A stretch of DNA of 36,526 nucleotides from Streptomyces sp. SKN60 (GCF_026236535.1 NZ_JAHTMW010000037.1:1-36526); one strand, 5' to 3'; shown: positions 7,398 through 15,235, counted from the stretch's first letter. Numbers and translations: made by a program. Notes: generated by a model from the letters alone, not told the origin.

Positions 7398-8202
7398 CCT
7401 GCACCACCACCTTCCGCGTCGCCGCCGTCTGCACCAGCCGCCCCGCAGCGAGCAGCACCACCGCCCAGCAGGCCTGGAAGGCGTACGCGCCGAGCAGTGC
7501 CCAGCCCTCGTACCGGCCCAGGTAGACGTCGGCCGGCACCTGGAGCAGCGAGGCCCAGGGCAGCAGGCGGGCGATCTCGCCGAGGGTGCCGGGGAAGACG
7601 TTCAGCGGGAGCAGCATCCCGGAGAAGAACAGGCCGCCGAGCCAGGCCACCTGGACCACGCCCTGACCGTCGAGCAGCCAGAAGGCGCTCATCGCGACCA
7701 GGTACCAGAGCGCGAAGCTGACGATCGAGCCGAGCGTGACGGCGAGGAGGAAGGCGAGCCAGGTGCCGGGGCCGGCCGGGAGGGTGAAGTCGAAGACGAG
7801 GGAGCCGAAGAGCATGGGGAGGACGCCGCGGCCGAGCAACTGGTAGGCGGAGCGGCCGAGATTGGCCGAGAACCACCAGGCCTGGAGGTCGGCGGGGCGG
7901 TAGAGGTCGACGGCGATGTCGCCGGTCCTGATCCGTTCGATCAGCTCGTCCTCGAAGCCGCCGCCCATCAGTCCGCAGACGGTGATGAGGCCCTGGCCGA
8001 TCCACACATAGGCGAGGGCGTCGGCCTGGGTGTAGCCGCCGAGGGCGGGACGGGCGTCCCACAGGGCCATATAGGTGTACGACAGGATGAAGCCGAAGAC
8101 GGTGTTGGTGAACACGCCCGCCGCGGTGGCCACCCGATAGGTGGCATGGCGCCGGAAGCCACCTGCCGCCACGGTGACGTAGAGCCGTAATACGTGCCCC
8201 AT
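7390..8202 (-). CDS. ABC-2 type permease (DUF990-like), exporter subunit 2, with a TTA codon
   Basis: I chose ATG 8202 (MGHVLRLYVTVAAGG): GGGGAAG precedes it by five bases, while the longer open frame up to 8286 is Gly/Arg-rich and repeat-derived. The 270-residue product has six hydrophobic segments, including VATAAGVFTNTVFGFILSYTYMALW, AYVWIGQGLITVCGLMGG and AWLGGLFFSGMLLPLNVFP, and the family phrase RIRTGDIAVDLYRPADLQ. Codon 5 is TTA (8188-8190), the rare leucine codon that needs the bldA tRNA in Streptomyces. Being the first gene of the operon, this codon could make the exporter development-dependent. It reads divergently from the penicillin-binding protein gene. Confidence 0.9.
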   Translation of the reverse strand: MGHVLRLYVTVAAGGFRRHATYRVATAAGVFTNTVFGFILSYTYMALWDARPALGGYTQADALAYVWIGQGLITVCGLMGGGFEDELIERIRTGDIAVDLYRPADLQAWWFSANLGRSAYQLLGRGVLPMLFGSLVFDFTLPAGPGTWLAFLLAVTLGSIVSFALWYLVAMSAFWLLDGQGVVQVAWLGGLFFSGMLLPLNVFPGTLGEIARLLPWASLLQVPADVYLGRYEGWALLGAYAFQACWAVVLLAAGRLVQTAATRKVVVQGG

Positions 8203-8229
8203 GTTGCTTCCCCGTCGCCCTTCTCGCCC

Positions 8230-8284
8230 GCATCCGTTCGCACCCGCCCGCACCGGCCCGCATCCGCATGCATCCGTTCGCACC
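8230..8284. repeat. Direct 15-bp repeats in the divergent promoter region
   Basis: GCATCCGTTCGCACC occurs at 8230-8244 and again at 8270-8284, 40 bp apart, with a degraded third copy between them. They lie between the exporter operon and the penicillin-binding protein gene. They could be protein sites or simple expansion; no palindrome is visible. Confidence 0.5.
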
Positions 8285-8369
8285 AAAGCGCCCGACCTTA
8301 GTGGGACCCGAGGAGCACAGTCGAGTCGTTTTGCGGACTTCCGGCGCCGCGCATGCAGGATGTAGTGTT

Positions 8370-10835
8370 ATGTCCCCTTCATCCGGTATGCCCACCAGTG
8401 CGGCGGGCGAGATCCTGCCGTCGGAACCGGAGGCCTGGGAGCCCCGCGACCCGACCCTCCCACCGCGCCCCCACCAGGACCGGCCGAAGGCCCAGGCCCG
8501 CGCACACCGTCCCCGCCGCCTCCGCCGCCTCCTCCGGCGCCTGTTCGGCCTCGCCGCGCTCGGCGTGCTGCTCCTGCTCGGCGGGCTCGTCGCCGGCTAC
8601 CTCCTCGTGGACGTACCGGCCGCCAACGCCACCGCCGTCGCCCAGTCCAACCTCTTCCTCTACCGCGACGGCAGCCAGCTCGCCCGGGACGGCGAGGTCG
8701 ACCGCGAGAACGTGAGCCTGGCCCGCGTCCCGCTCGGCGTACAGCGCGCCGTGCTCGCCGCCGAGGACCGCGACTTCCACACCTCGCAGGCCGTCGACCC
8801 GCGCGCGATGGTCCGCGCCACCTGGAACACCCTCACCGGCAAGGGCCGCCAGTCCGGCTCCACCATCACCCAGCAGTACGTCAAGAACTACTACCTGGGC
8901 CAGGAGCAGACCCTCACCCGCAAGGCGAAGGAGTTCTTCATCGCGCTCAAGCTGGGCCGCGAGAAGAGCAAGGACGAGATCCTCGAGGGCTATCTGAACA
9001 CCAGCTACTTCGGGCGCAACGCGTACGGCGTGCAGGCCGCCGCCCGCGCCTACTACGGCAAGGACGCCCACGCCCTGTCCACCGCCGAGGGCGCGTACCT
9101 CGCCTCGCTGCTCAACTCCCCCAACGCGTACGACGTGACCGAGCACCCGGAGAACCGCGACCGGGTGCTCGCCCGCTGGCGCTACGTCCTGGACGGCATG
9201 GTCACCGAGGGCTGGCTGTCCCGGACCGCCCGCGCCGCCGCCGTCTTCCCCGACCCGCAGCCGGCCCGCGCCTCCGCCGGCCTGTCCGGACAGCGCGGCT
9301 ATCTGGTGCAGGCCGTCCGGCAGTACCTCACCGAGCACGGCATCGTCGACGAGAAGACGCTGGCCGCCGGCGGCTTCCGGATCACCACGACCCTGGAGCG
9401 CGCCAAGCAGGACGCCTTCGTGAAGGCCGTCGAGGAGAGCGTGACGGCGAAGCTGGACCCGCGGCACAACCCCACCGACCGGTTCGTACGGGTCGGGGGC
9501 GCGGCCGTCGAGCCGGGCTCCGGCCGGATCGTGGCGATCTACGGCGGCATCGACTACACCCGGCAGTTCGTCAACAACGCCACCCGCCGCGACTACCAGG
9601 TCGGCTCCACCTTCAAGCCCTTCGTGCTCGCCTCCGCCCTGCAGAACGGGGCGCAGACCCAGGAGGGCGAGCGGATCACCCCCAACACCGTGTACGACGG
9701 GGACAACCGGCGCCCGGTGCAGGGCTGGAACGGGGCGTACTACGACCCGGCGAACGAGGACGACGAGAGCTTCGGCCCGATCAGCGTCCGCACCGCCACC
9801 GACCGCTCCGTCAACGCGGTGTACGCGCAGATGGCGGTGGACGTCGGCCCGGCGCGGGTGCGCGACACCGCCGTGACGCTCGGCCTGCCGGCCCGCACCC
9901 CCGACCTCACCGCCTCGCCGTCGATCGCGCTCGGCCCGGCCACCGCGAGCGTCCTGGACCTCGCGCAGGCGTACGCGACGCTCGCGAACCATGGCCGGCA
10001 CGCCCCGTACACGCTGGTCGAGAAGGTCTCCCGGGACGGCGCGGAGCTGGAACTTCCGGGGTCGGAGCCGGAGGGCCGTCAGGTGCTGTCCCGCGAGGTC
10101 GCCGACACCACCACCTCGGTGCTGCGCAGCGTGGTCCGCGAGGGCACGGGCACGGCGGCGCTGGCGGCCGGGCGGCCCGCGGCGGGCAAGACGGGCACGG
10201 CGGAGGACGACAAGGCGGCCTGGTTCGCCGGCTTCACACCGGAGCTCGCGACCGTCGTCGCGATGATGGGCCAGGACCCGGAGACGGGCCGGCAGCTGCC
10301 GCTGTACGGGGCGCTCGGCCGGCCGCGGATCAACGGGGGCGGGGAGCCCGCGGAGATCTGGGCCCGGTTCACGCGGGACGCGCTCGCCGGGGTGCCGGCG
10401 AAGGAGTTCGACCTGCGGCTGATGGAGGGCGCGGAGGAGCTGCCCCTGGAGTCGCCACCGGCGGACTTCCCCGGTGATCCGTACGGGGCGGGGCAGGGGT
10501 ACGAGGGGCCCCAGCGTCACCGCGGGAAGGCGCCGGTCACGCCGGTCACGCCGGTCGTTCCGCGTCCGGCGGTACGGGAGCGGGGCGCCGCTCAGCCCGT
10601 ACGGCCGGAGCCCGTGCGGCCCGCGCAGCCTCCGCGGCAGGCGCCGCAGCCCCTCCAGGCGCCGCCCGCGCCGCAGCCCGAGCCCGAGCCCGTACCCGTG
10701 ACGCCGACCGAGGTACCCGGGGCGCCGGCGCCCGTCGATACGGGTGCGCCTGGGACGCCCATGACAGCCGTGGCACCGGCCAGTGACGTCAGTGGCCCGG
10801 CCAGCGGCCCGGTCAGTGGCCCGACGTCGCCTTGA
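8370..10835 (+). CDS. Class A penicillin-binding protein (GT51 transglycosylase plus transpeptidase)
   Basis: With ATG 8370 the protein has 821 residues: a Pro/Arg-rich cytoplasmic tail, a transmembrane helix (about 58-80), a GT51 domain (AAEDRDFHT with catalytic Glu132; GSTITQQYVKN; RKAKEFFIALKL; EILEGYLNTSYFGRNAYGV) and a penicillin-binding transpeptidase domain with STFK (Ser413), SVN (480-482) and KTGTAE (Lys607). It polymerises and crosslinks peptidoglycan outside the membrane. A Pro/Ala-rich tail follows from about residue 730. TAGTGT at 8363-8368 resembles a -10 element and abuts this ATG, so translation may instead begin at ATG 8388, giving a nearly leaderless message. Its 3' end overlaps the convergent exporter gene by 23 bp. 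Confidence 0.93.
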   Translation: MSPSSGMPTSAAGEILPSEPEAWEPRDPTLPPRPHQDRPKAQARAHRPRRLRRLLRRLFGLAALGVLLLLGGLVAGYLLVDVPAANATAVAQSNLFLYRDGSQLARDGEVDRENVSLARVPLGVQRAVLAAEDRDFHTSQAVDPRAMVRATWNTLTGKGRQSGSTITQQYVKNYYLGQEQTLTRKAKEFFIALKLGREKSKDEILEGYLNTSYFGRNAYGVQAAARAYYGKDAHALSTAEGAYLASLLNSPNAYDVTEHPENRDRVLARWRYVLDGMVTEGWLSRTARAAAVFPDPQPARASAGLSGQRGYLVQAVRQYLTEHGIVDEKTLAAGGFRITTTLERAKQDAFVKAVEESVTAKLDPRHNPTDRFVRVGGAAVEPGSGRIVAIYGGIDYTRQFVNNATRRDYQVGSTFKPFVLASALQNGAQTQEGERITPNTVYDGDNRRPVQGWNGAYYDPANEDDESFGPISVRTATDRSVNAVYAQMAVDVGPARVRDTAVTLGLPARTPDLTASPSIALGPATASVLDLAQAYATLANHGRHAPYTLVEKVSRDGAELELPGSEPEGRQVLSREVADTTTSVLRSVVREGTGTAALAAGRPAAGKTGTAEDDKAAWFAGFTPELATVVAMMGQDPETGRQLPLYGALGRPRINGGGEPAEIWARFTRDALAGVPAKEFDLRLMEGAEELPLESPPADFPGDPYGAGQGYEGPQRHRGKAPVTPVTPVVPRPAVRERGAAQPVRPEPVRPAQPPRQAPQPLQAPPAPQPEPEPVPVTPTEVPGAPAPVDTGAPGTPMTAVAPASDVSGPASGPVSGPTSP

Positions 10836-11133
10836 GGCCGACCACCGCCACCAGCAGCAGACAGACGAAGAAGATCCGGGCGGCGGTCGCCGGCTCGCCG
10901 AGCACGACCATGCCGAGCACCGCCGCACCGGCCGCGCCGATGCCGACCCAGACGCCGTAGGCCGTACCGATGGGGAGGGACTTGGTGGCCTGGGCGAGCA
11001 GCACCATGGAGGCGATGATCCCGGCGACCGTGAAGACGCTCGGCCAGAGACGGGTGAAGCCCTCGGTGTACTTCATGCCGATGGACCAGCCGACTTCGAG
11101 CAGACCGGCGAGGACGAGAAGGACCCAGGCCAT
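10813..11133 (-). CDS. sugE: SMR-family guanidinium exporter (Gdx/SugE type)
   Basis: The 106-residue protein has four transmembrane helices and the SMR hallmark Glu13 in MAWVLLVLAGLLEVGW. The residues GMKYTEGFTRLWPS and LPIGTAYGVWVGIGA fit the SugE/Gdx branch, now assigned to guanidinium/proton exchange, more than the drug-exporting EmrE branch. I chose ATG 11133; a GTG four codons upstream overlaps the GGAGG sequence, so it cannot use it. The gene follows a guanidine-III riboswitch (11172-11214), which independently supports the guanidinium role. It converges with the penicillin-binding protein gene and overlaps its end by 23 bp. Confidence 0.93.
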   Translation of the reverse strand: MAWVLLVLAGLLEVGWSIGMKYTEGFTRLWPSVFTVAGIIASMVLLAQATKSLPIGTAYGVWVGIGAAGAAVLGMVVLGEPATAARIFFVCLLLVAVVGLKATSGH

Positions 11134-11171
11134 GACGACGAACACCTCCGCGAGACGGAATCAACAGGGGT

Positions 11172-11214
11172 GCGTCGTCTTGTCGTGAACCCGGTACGGC
11201 GCGTCTCGTCGGGG
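11172..11214 (-). promoter_or_regulatory. Guanidine-III (ykkC-III / PK-ykkC) riboswitch
   Basis: Read on the minus strand, this element carries CCCCGACGAGACGCGCCGTA, then CCGGGTTCACGACAAGACG, then ACGC. This closely matches the known ykkC-III aptamer, with its ACGAG, GCGCCGUACC and GACAAGACG blocks. P1 pairs CCCG with CGGG, and the pseudoknot pairs GCGCCGT with ACGACGC with one C-A mismatch. The aptamer segment CGAGACG (11208-11202) is complementary to CGTCTCG (11157-11151), which directly precedes the CGGAGG ribosome-binding site. Exclusive pairing could thus control translation of the exporter: guanidine binding would free the site. The alignment is from memory. Confidence 0.88.
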
Positions 11215-11243
11215 TGCTTCCACCGTAGCAAAGAACAGGCGGA

Positions 11244-11271
11244 GGCCCTGGTGACACCGGTCACCAGGGCC
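11244..11271 (-). terminator. Hairpin after the GroES-like gene
   Basis: A perfect 12-bp stem, GGCCCTGGTGAC with GTCACCAGGGCC, around a four-base loop. It lies between the GroES-like gene and the exporter riboswitch, both on the minus strand, and separates the two transcripts. Confidence 0.8.
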
Positions 11272-11288
11272 TTGCGCCATCCGGGCTA

Positions 11289-11324
11289 CAGCAGCTCTCG
11301 CAGCAGTTCTCGCAGCAGTTCTTA
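11289..11324 (-). repeat. Three 12-bp tandem units fused to the stop of the GroES-like gene
   Basis: On the minus strand the TAA stop is followed in frame by GAACTGCTGCGA, GAACTGCTGCGA and GAGCTGCTG, then TAG. Without the stop it would encode ELLRELLRELL. See the finding on 3'-end repeats. Confidence 0.8.
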
Positions 11325-11657
11325 CAAGTACAGGCCGGTCGAGTCCGCGCTCTGGAAACGGTCCGCCGCCACCGCGTGCAGATCGCGCTCGCGCATCAGC
11401 ACATAGGCCACGCCCCGCACCTCGACCTCGGCCCGGTCCTCGGGGTCGTACAGGACCCGGTCGCCGATCTCCACGGTCCGGACGTTCTGCCCGACCGCGA
11501 CGACCTCCGCCCAGGCCAGGCGACGCCCGACGGCCGCGGTCGCCGGGATCAGGATGCCGCCGCCCGACCGCCGCTCCCCCTCGGGGGTGTCGGTCCGGAC
11601 CAGGATCCGGTCGTGGAGCATCCGGATGGGCAGCTTGTCGTGGGTGTTCTCGCTCAC
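11322..11657 (-). CDS. GroES/Cpn10-like co-chaperonin family protein
   Basis: The 111-residue protein begins at GTG 11657 (MSENTHDKLPIRMLHDRILVR). Family phrases visible are LHDRILVRTD, SGGGILIPATA and VVAVGQNVRTVEIGDRVLYDPED, corresponding to the GroES beta-barrel with the mobile loop region replaced by ERRSGGGI. It differs from the canonical groES by an N-terminal extension and a tail YVLMRERDLHAVAADRF. Streptomyces carry such a divergent extra Cpn10-like protein; I do not assume it partners GroEL. It lies 23 bp downstream of the DUF3618 gene on the same strand, so the two are likely co-transcribed. Confidence 0.82.
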   Translation of the reverse strand: MSENTHDKLPIRMLHDRILVRTDTPEGERRSGGGILIPATAAVGRRLAWAEVVAVGQNVRTVEIGDRVLYDPEDRAEVEVRGVAYVLMRERDLHAVAADRFQSADSTGLYL

Positions 11658-11680
11658 GGGAACGAACCTACCGGCCCGGC

Positions 11681-12001
11681 TCAGTCCTTGTGCCGCCGGG
11701 AGGAGCTCACCAGGAGCCCGATGACGGCGACGGCGACGACCGCCACCGGCACCACGCGCTCCAGACGCGGCGCGCCGTCGTCATGGGTGAAGCGGGCCTT
11801 CACGTCCGAGACGACCCGGTTGACGGCCACGAACGCGCGGCCGGCGGTGTGGTCGACCTGGGCGGCGACCTTCGCCTTCGCATCCCCGATGATCGTCTTC
11901 GGGTGCATCCGAATGCCGATCTCGTCGAGAGTGACGGCGAGCTGCTCGCGCCGGCGGACGATGTCCGCCTCGATCTGCGCAGGGGTCCTGGCGTCCGACA
12001 C
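11681..12001 (-). CDS. DUF3618 family small membrane protein
   Basis: The 106-residue protein begins at GTG 12001 and shows the DUF3618 pattern: ARTPAQIEADIVRRREQLAVTLDEIGIRMHPK at residues 4-35 (charged helix), a linker, then one transmembrane helix (VVPVAVVAVAVIGLLVSS) near the C-terminus and a basic end RRHKD. It is a small inner-membrane protein with its N-terminal helix in the cytoplasm. Function is unknown. It reads away from bcp, and its upstream region contains the orphan palindrome and a run of imperfect TGTTCCGGTCGTG repeats. Confidence 0.86.
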   Translation of the reverse strand: MSDARTPAQIEADIVRRREQLAVTLDEIGIRMHPKTIIGDAKAKVAAQVDHTAGRAFVAVNRVVSDVKARFTHDDGAPRLERVVPVAVVAVAVIGLLVSSSRRHKD

Positions 12002-12021
12002 CGAGCTGCCTCCGTAGTGGT

Positions 12022-12092
12022 GTTTCCGGTCGTGTGTTCCGGTCGTATGTTCCGGTGTGTTCTGAGGTCGTGCTTTCCGGGGTGTTCCGGCG
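12022..12092. repeat. Degenerate TGTTCCGGTCGTG repeats upstream of DUF3618 gene
   Basis: The segment contains about five imperfect copies of a 10-13 bp unit built on TTCCGGTCGTG/A and TGTTCCGG. Two of them (TTTCCGGTCGTG and TTCCGGTCGTA) are adjacent. They lie just upstream of the DUF3618 gene. Function unknown. Confidence 0.55.
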
Positions 12093-12093
12093 T

Positions 12094-12110
12094 TGACAGA
12101 CAGTCTGTCA
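12094..12110. promoter_or_regulatory. Perfect 17-bp palindrome, TetR-type operator candidate
   Basis: TGACAGACAGTCTGTCA has 8-bp arms around one central base. It overlaps TTGACA at 12093-12098, a -35-like hexamer, between the divergent DUF3618 and bcp genes. Such symmetry is typical of TetR-family operators, but no TetR gene is adjacent. Confidence 0.55.
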
Positions 12111-12188
12111 GCTTCCCCCGCCGCGGGTTGTCCCCGACCCCCATTAGGCTCTCATCGCGTAAGCGAGTTTTCCCGAGGAGAGCCAGCC

Positions 12189-12662
12189 ATGAGCGAGCGA
12201 CTGCAGCCCGGCGACACCGCCCCCGCCTTCACCCTCCCCGACGCGGACGGCACCGAGGTCTCCCTCGCGGACCACCTGGGCCGCAAGGTCATCGTCTACT
12301 TCTACCCGGCCGCGCTGACCCCCGGCTGCACCAAGCAGGCGTGCGACTTCACCGACAACCTCGACCTGCTGGCCGGCGCGGGCTACGACGTCATCGGCGT
12401 CTCCCCCGACAAGCCGGAGAAGCTGGCGAAGTTCCGCGAGAAGGAGAACCTCAAGGTCACGCTGGTCGGCGACCCGGACAAGAAGATCCTGGAGGCGTAC
12501 GGCGCCTTCGGCGAGAAGAAGCTCTACGGCAAGACGGTGACGGGCGTGATCCGCTCGACGATCGTCGTGGACGAGGAGGGCAAGGTCGAGCGCGCCCTCT
12601 ACAACGTGAAGGCCACCGGCCACGTCGCCAAGATCCTCAAGGACCTGAAGATCGAGGCCTGA
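12189..12662 (+). CDS. bcp: Thioredoxin-dependent thiol peroxidase (Bcp/PrxQ)
   Basis: The 157-residue peroxiredoxin reduces hydrogen peroxide and organic hydroperoxides using thioredoxin. The peroxidatic cysteine is Cys47 in TPGCTKQAC, and the resolving cysteine Cys52 lies five residues on, as in Bcp/PrxQ. ATG 12189 follows GAGGAGAG at 12174-12181. FTLPDADGTEVSL, FYPAALTPGC and VIGVSPDKPEKLAKF match the family. The gene is alone on the plus strand, followed by the tRNA-Leu. The palindrome at 12094-12110 lies 78 bp upstream of the start. Confidence 0.95.
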   Translation: MSERLQPGDTAPAFTLPDADGTEVSLADHLGRKVIVYFYPAALTPGCTKQACDFTDNLDLLAGAGYDVIGVSPDKPEKLAKFREKENLKVTLVGDPDKKILEAYGAFGEKKLYGKTVTGVIRSTIVVDEEGKVERALYNVKATGHVAKILKDLKIEA

Positions 12663-12717
12663 CCCGACGGCGGTCTGTGAGCAGGACTGCCCGGCCAGTA
12701 GCATGACCGGGCAGCGA

Positions 12718-12801
12718 GCGGCCGTGGTGGAATTGGCAGTCACGCTGGGTTTAGGTCCCAGTGGGGTAATACCCGTGGGGGTTCGAGTCCCCCCGGCCGC
12801 A
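12718..12801 (+). tRNA. tRNA-Leu (anticodon TAG)
   Basis: An 84-nt cloverleaf: acceptor GCGGCCG pairs with CGGCCGC (12718-12724 and 12794-12800), with discriminator A at 12801. The D arm is GTG/CAC; the anticodon stem CTGGG/CCCAG closes the loop TTTAGGT, giving anticodon TAG, so leucine CUA codons. The long class II variable arm GGGGTAATACCCG is visible, and the T arm is GGGGG-TTCGAGT-CCCCC. CCA is not encoded. Confidence 0.95.
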
Positions 12802-12820
12802 CTTACGACACCTGCGTCGG

Positions 12821-13432
12821 TCACGCCTCCGGCGACAGAAGTTCCCGGACGACCGGCACCAGCGCCCGGAACGCCTTGCCGCGGTGGCTGATCGCGTTCT
12901 TCTCGGCCGGGGTGAGTTCGGCGCAGGTCACGGCGTGGCCCTCGGGCTGGAGGATCGGGTCGTAGCCGAAGCCGTTGGTGCCGGTGGGCTCGTGGCGGAG
13001 GGTGCCGGGGAGGCGGCCCTCGACGACGCGTTCCGTGCCGTCCGGGAGGGCGAGGGCCGCCGCGCAGGCGAAGTGGGCGCCGCGGTGGGCGTCGTCGATG
13101 TCGGCGAGCTGGGCGAGGAGCAGGTTGAGGTTGGCCTTGTCGTCGCCGTGGGTGCCGGCCCAGCGGGCGGAGAAGATGCCGGGGGCGCCGTTCAGGACGT
13201 CGACGCAGAGGCCGGAGTCGTCGGCGACGGCGGGCAGGCCGGTGGCCCGGGCCAGGGCGTGGGCCTTGAGCAGGGCGTTCTCGGCGAAGGTGACGCCGGT
13301 CTCCTTGACGTCGGGGATCTCGGGGTACGCGTCCGCGCCGACGAGTTCGAGGTCGAGGCCTGCGTCGGCGAGGATCGCGTGGAGTTCGGTGATCTTGCCC
13401 GCGTTGCGGGTGGCGAGGATCAGACGGGTCAT
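12821..13432 (-). CDS. rdgB: Non-canonical purine NTP pyrophosphatase (RdgB/HAM1)
   Basis: The 203-residue enzyme hydrolyses dITP, ITP and XTP to monophosphates. Motifs visible: LILATRNAGKITEL at the N-terminus, ADDSGLCVDVLNGAPGIFSARWAG (70-93), FGYDPI near residue 160, and the final helix SHRGKAFRAL. I chose ATG 13432 (MTRLILATRN), which has TCGGGGG directly upstream; the longer frame to 13471 adds MRGPSAEARIIGG without a better site. The gene is near rph, as often seen, here with a lipoprotein gene between. Confidence 0.95.
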   Translation of the reverse strand: MTRLILATRNAGKITELHAILADAGLDLELVGADAYPEIPDVKETGVTFAENALLKAHALARATGLPAVADDSGLCVDVLNGAPGIFSARWAGTHGDDKANLNLLLAQLADIDDAHRGAHFACAAALALPDGTERVVEGRLPGTLRHEPTGTNGFGYDPILQPEGHAVTCAELTPAEKNAISHRGKAFRALVPVVRELLSPEA

Positions 13433-13474
13433 ACCCCCGATTATCCGGGCCTCCGCGGACGGACCACGCACGGT

Positions 13475-13861
13475 CTAGCCCGGGGTGCAGACCTTGCCCA
13501 CCTCGGTGGCCGCGTCGGTGATCGGCTTGATGTCGGGCGTGGTGTCGCCGTTCTTCACGGCCGTACGGACGGATTCGACGCCCTTGGTGAGGTCGTCCAC
13601 GGCCTTGGACAGGTCCGCGTTGTCCGTCGTGTTCTTGAGGTTGCCCAGTTCGGTGTCGATGCTGTTGAGGGCTTCCTCGATCTGCGTCGGGTCGTTGGAG
13701 GCGTTGCTCACGGCCTGCGAGAGCTTGTCGACGGAGGTCGCGATGGCATCGGCCGTCTTGATGCAGTCCGCGGCCTTGTCGAGCGCTCCGCAGCCGGTCA
13801 GACCGGTGACTGCGAAGACGACGGTGGCGGCGGCGAGGGCTATGGTGCTGCGGCGCTTCAC
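13475..13861 (-). CDS. Small secreted lipoprotein, unknown function
   Basis: The 128-residue protein has a lipoprotein signal peptide: basic KRR, a hydrophobic core ALAAATVVFAVTGL and the lipobox LTGC (Cys about 24). The mature part is two helix-like stretches of low complexity, with no recognised domain; a second Cys pair (ADCIKT, and VGKVCTPG at the end) could form a disulphide. GTG 13861 is preceded by GGGGGAGG. Upstream, three ACGTAC units (13883-13888, 13895-13900, 13903-13908) may be a regulatory element. It sits between rdgB and rph, both on the same strand. Function unknown. Confidence 0.85.
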   Translation of the reverse strand: MKRRSTIALAAATVVFAVTGLTGCGALDKAADCIKTADAIATSVDKLSQAVSNASNDPTQIEEALNSIDTELGNLKNTTDNADLSKAVDDLTKGVESVRTAVKNGDTTPDIKPITDAATEVGKVCTPG

Positions 13862-13882
13862 GTTCGGGTCCTCCCCCTACAT

Positions 13883-13908
13883 ACGTACACAGACACGTAC
13901 TGACGTAC
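13883..13908. promoter_or_regulatory. Three ACGTAC motifs upstream of the lipoprotein gene
   Basis: ACGTAC occurs at 13883-13888, 13895-13900 and 13903-13908, close to the lipoprotein start. The spacing is irregular (12 and 8 bp). Whether it is a binding array is unknown. Confidence 0.3.
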
Positions 13909-13919
13909 AGACATGGACG

Positions 13920-13945
13920 GGGCGCACGGTTTCGACCCGTGCGCC
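13920..13945 (-). terminator. Hairpin after rph
   Basis: Stem GGGCGCACGG with CCGTGCGCCC (10 bp, perfect) around loop TTTCGA, downstream of rph on the minus strand. Confidence 0.75.
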
Positions 13946-13985
13946 CGTGTCGTAAAGGACGCGGTGGCGTCCTGCAGAGTTCCTT

Positions 13986-14717
<732 letters not shown>

Positions 14718-14742
14718 GCCATGAGCGTAGCCCCATGGCGAA

Positions 14743-14772
14743 GGGGCCCGTTCCCCTGCCGGAACGGGCCCC
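14743..14772 (-). terminator. Hairpin after nagF
   Basis: Perfect 12-bp stem GGGGCCCGTTCC with GGAACGGGCCCC around a six-base loop, between nagF and rph on the minus strand. Confidence 0.85.
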
Positions 14773-14841
14773 TCCTGCCGACGTCGGCCGGTCTCGGTGC
14801 CGGCCGATGCCGGCCGATGCCGGCTGGCCGGTGTCAGCTCG

Positions 14842-15075
14842 TCACATCATGTCTTCGATGTCGGCGGCGATCGGGTCGGCGTCGGTGCCGATGACGACCT
14901 GGATGGCGGTGCCCATCTTCACGACGCCGTGGGCGCCGGCGGCCTTGAGCGCGGCGTCGTCGACGAGGGACGGGTCGACGACCTCGGTGCGGAGGCGGGT
15001 GATGCAGCCCTCGACCTCTTCGATGTTCTCGATGCCGCCGAGGCCGGCGACGATCTTCTCAGCCTTGCTGGCCAT
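14842..15075 (-). CDS. nagF: PTS glucose/N-acetylglucosamine EIIB domain protein
   Basis: The 77-residue stand-alone IIB domain carries the phosphorylated cysteine in the motif IEEVEGCITRLR (Cys about 26) that defines the glucose-superfamily IIB. It takes phosphate from the general PTS (EI, HPr, IIA encoded elsewhere) and passes it to the sugar at a membrane IIC. ATG 15075 has a GGGAGAAG upstream. In S. coelicolor nagF lies divergent to nagD and nagE2, which is the arrangement here. The dre site at 15236-15251 sits between them, so DasR probably controls it. The gene name rests on synteny and family. Confidence 0.9.
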   Translation of the reverse strand: MASKAEKIVAGLGGIENIEEVEGCITRLRTEVVDPSLVDDAALKAAGAHGVVKMGTAIQVVIGTDADPIAADIEDMM

Positions 15076-15235
15076 GTGCTTCTCCCTGTCCGTTCTGCGC
15101 ACCGACGATCCGCGGTGATCCGCTTTGTCACGGTAACCCACGGTTGGCCCAACCTCGCGAGCGGATGCCGCCGTTCTGCCGAATGATGACGATCACCGGC
15201 GGCCTGCCCTGAGCGACCTCCGGGACCCTACCGCA

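Noticed and set aside
8203..8286. N-terminal extension of the permease up to 8286
   Set aside because: Comes from the 15-bp direct repeats and is Gly/Cys/Arg-rich; the start at 8202 has a good ribosome-binding site.
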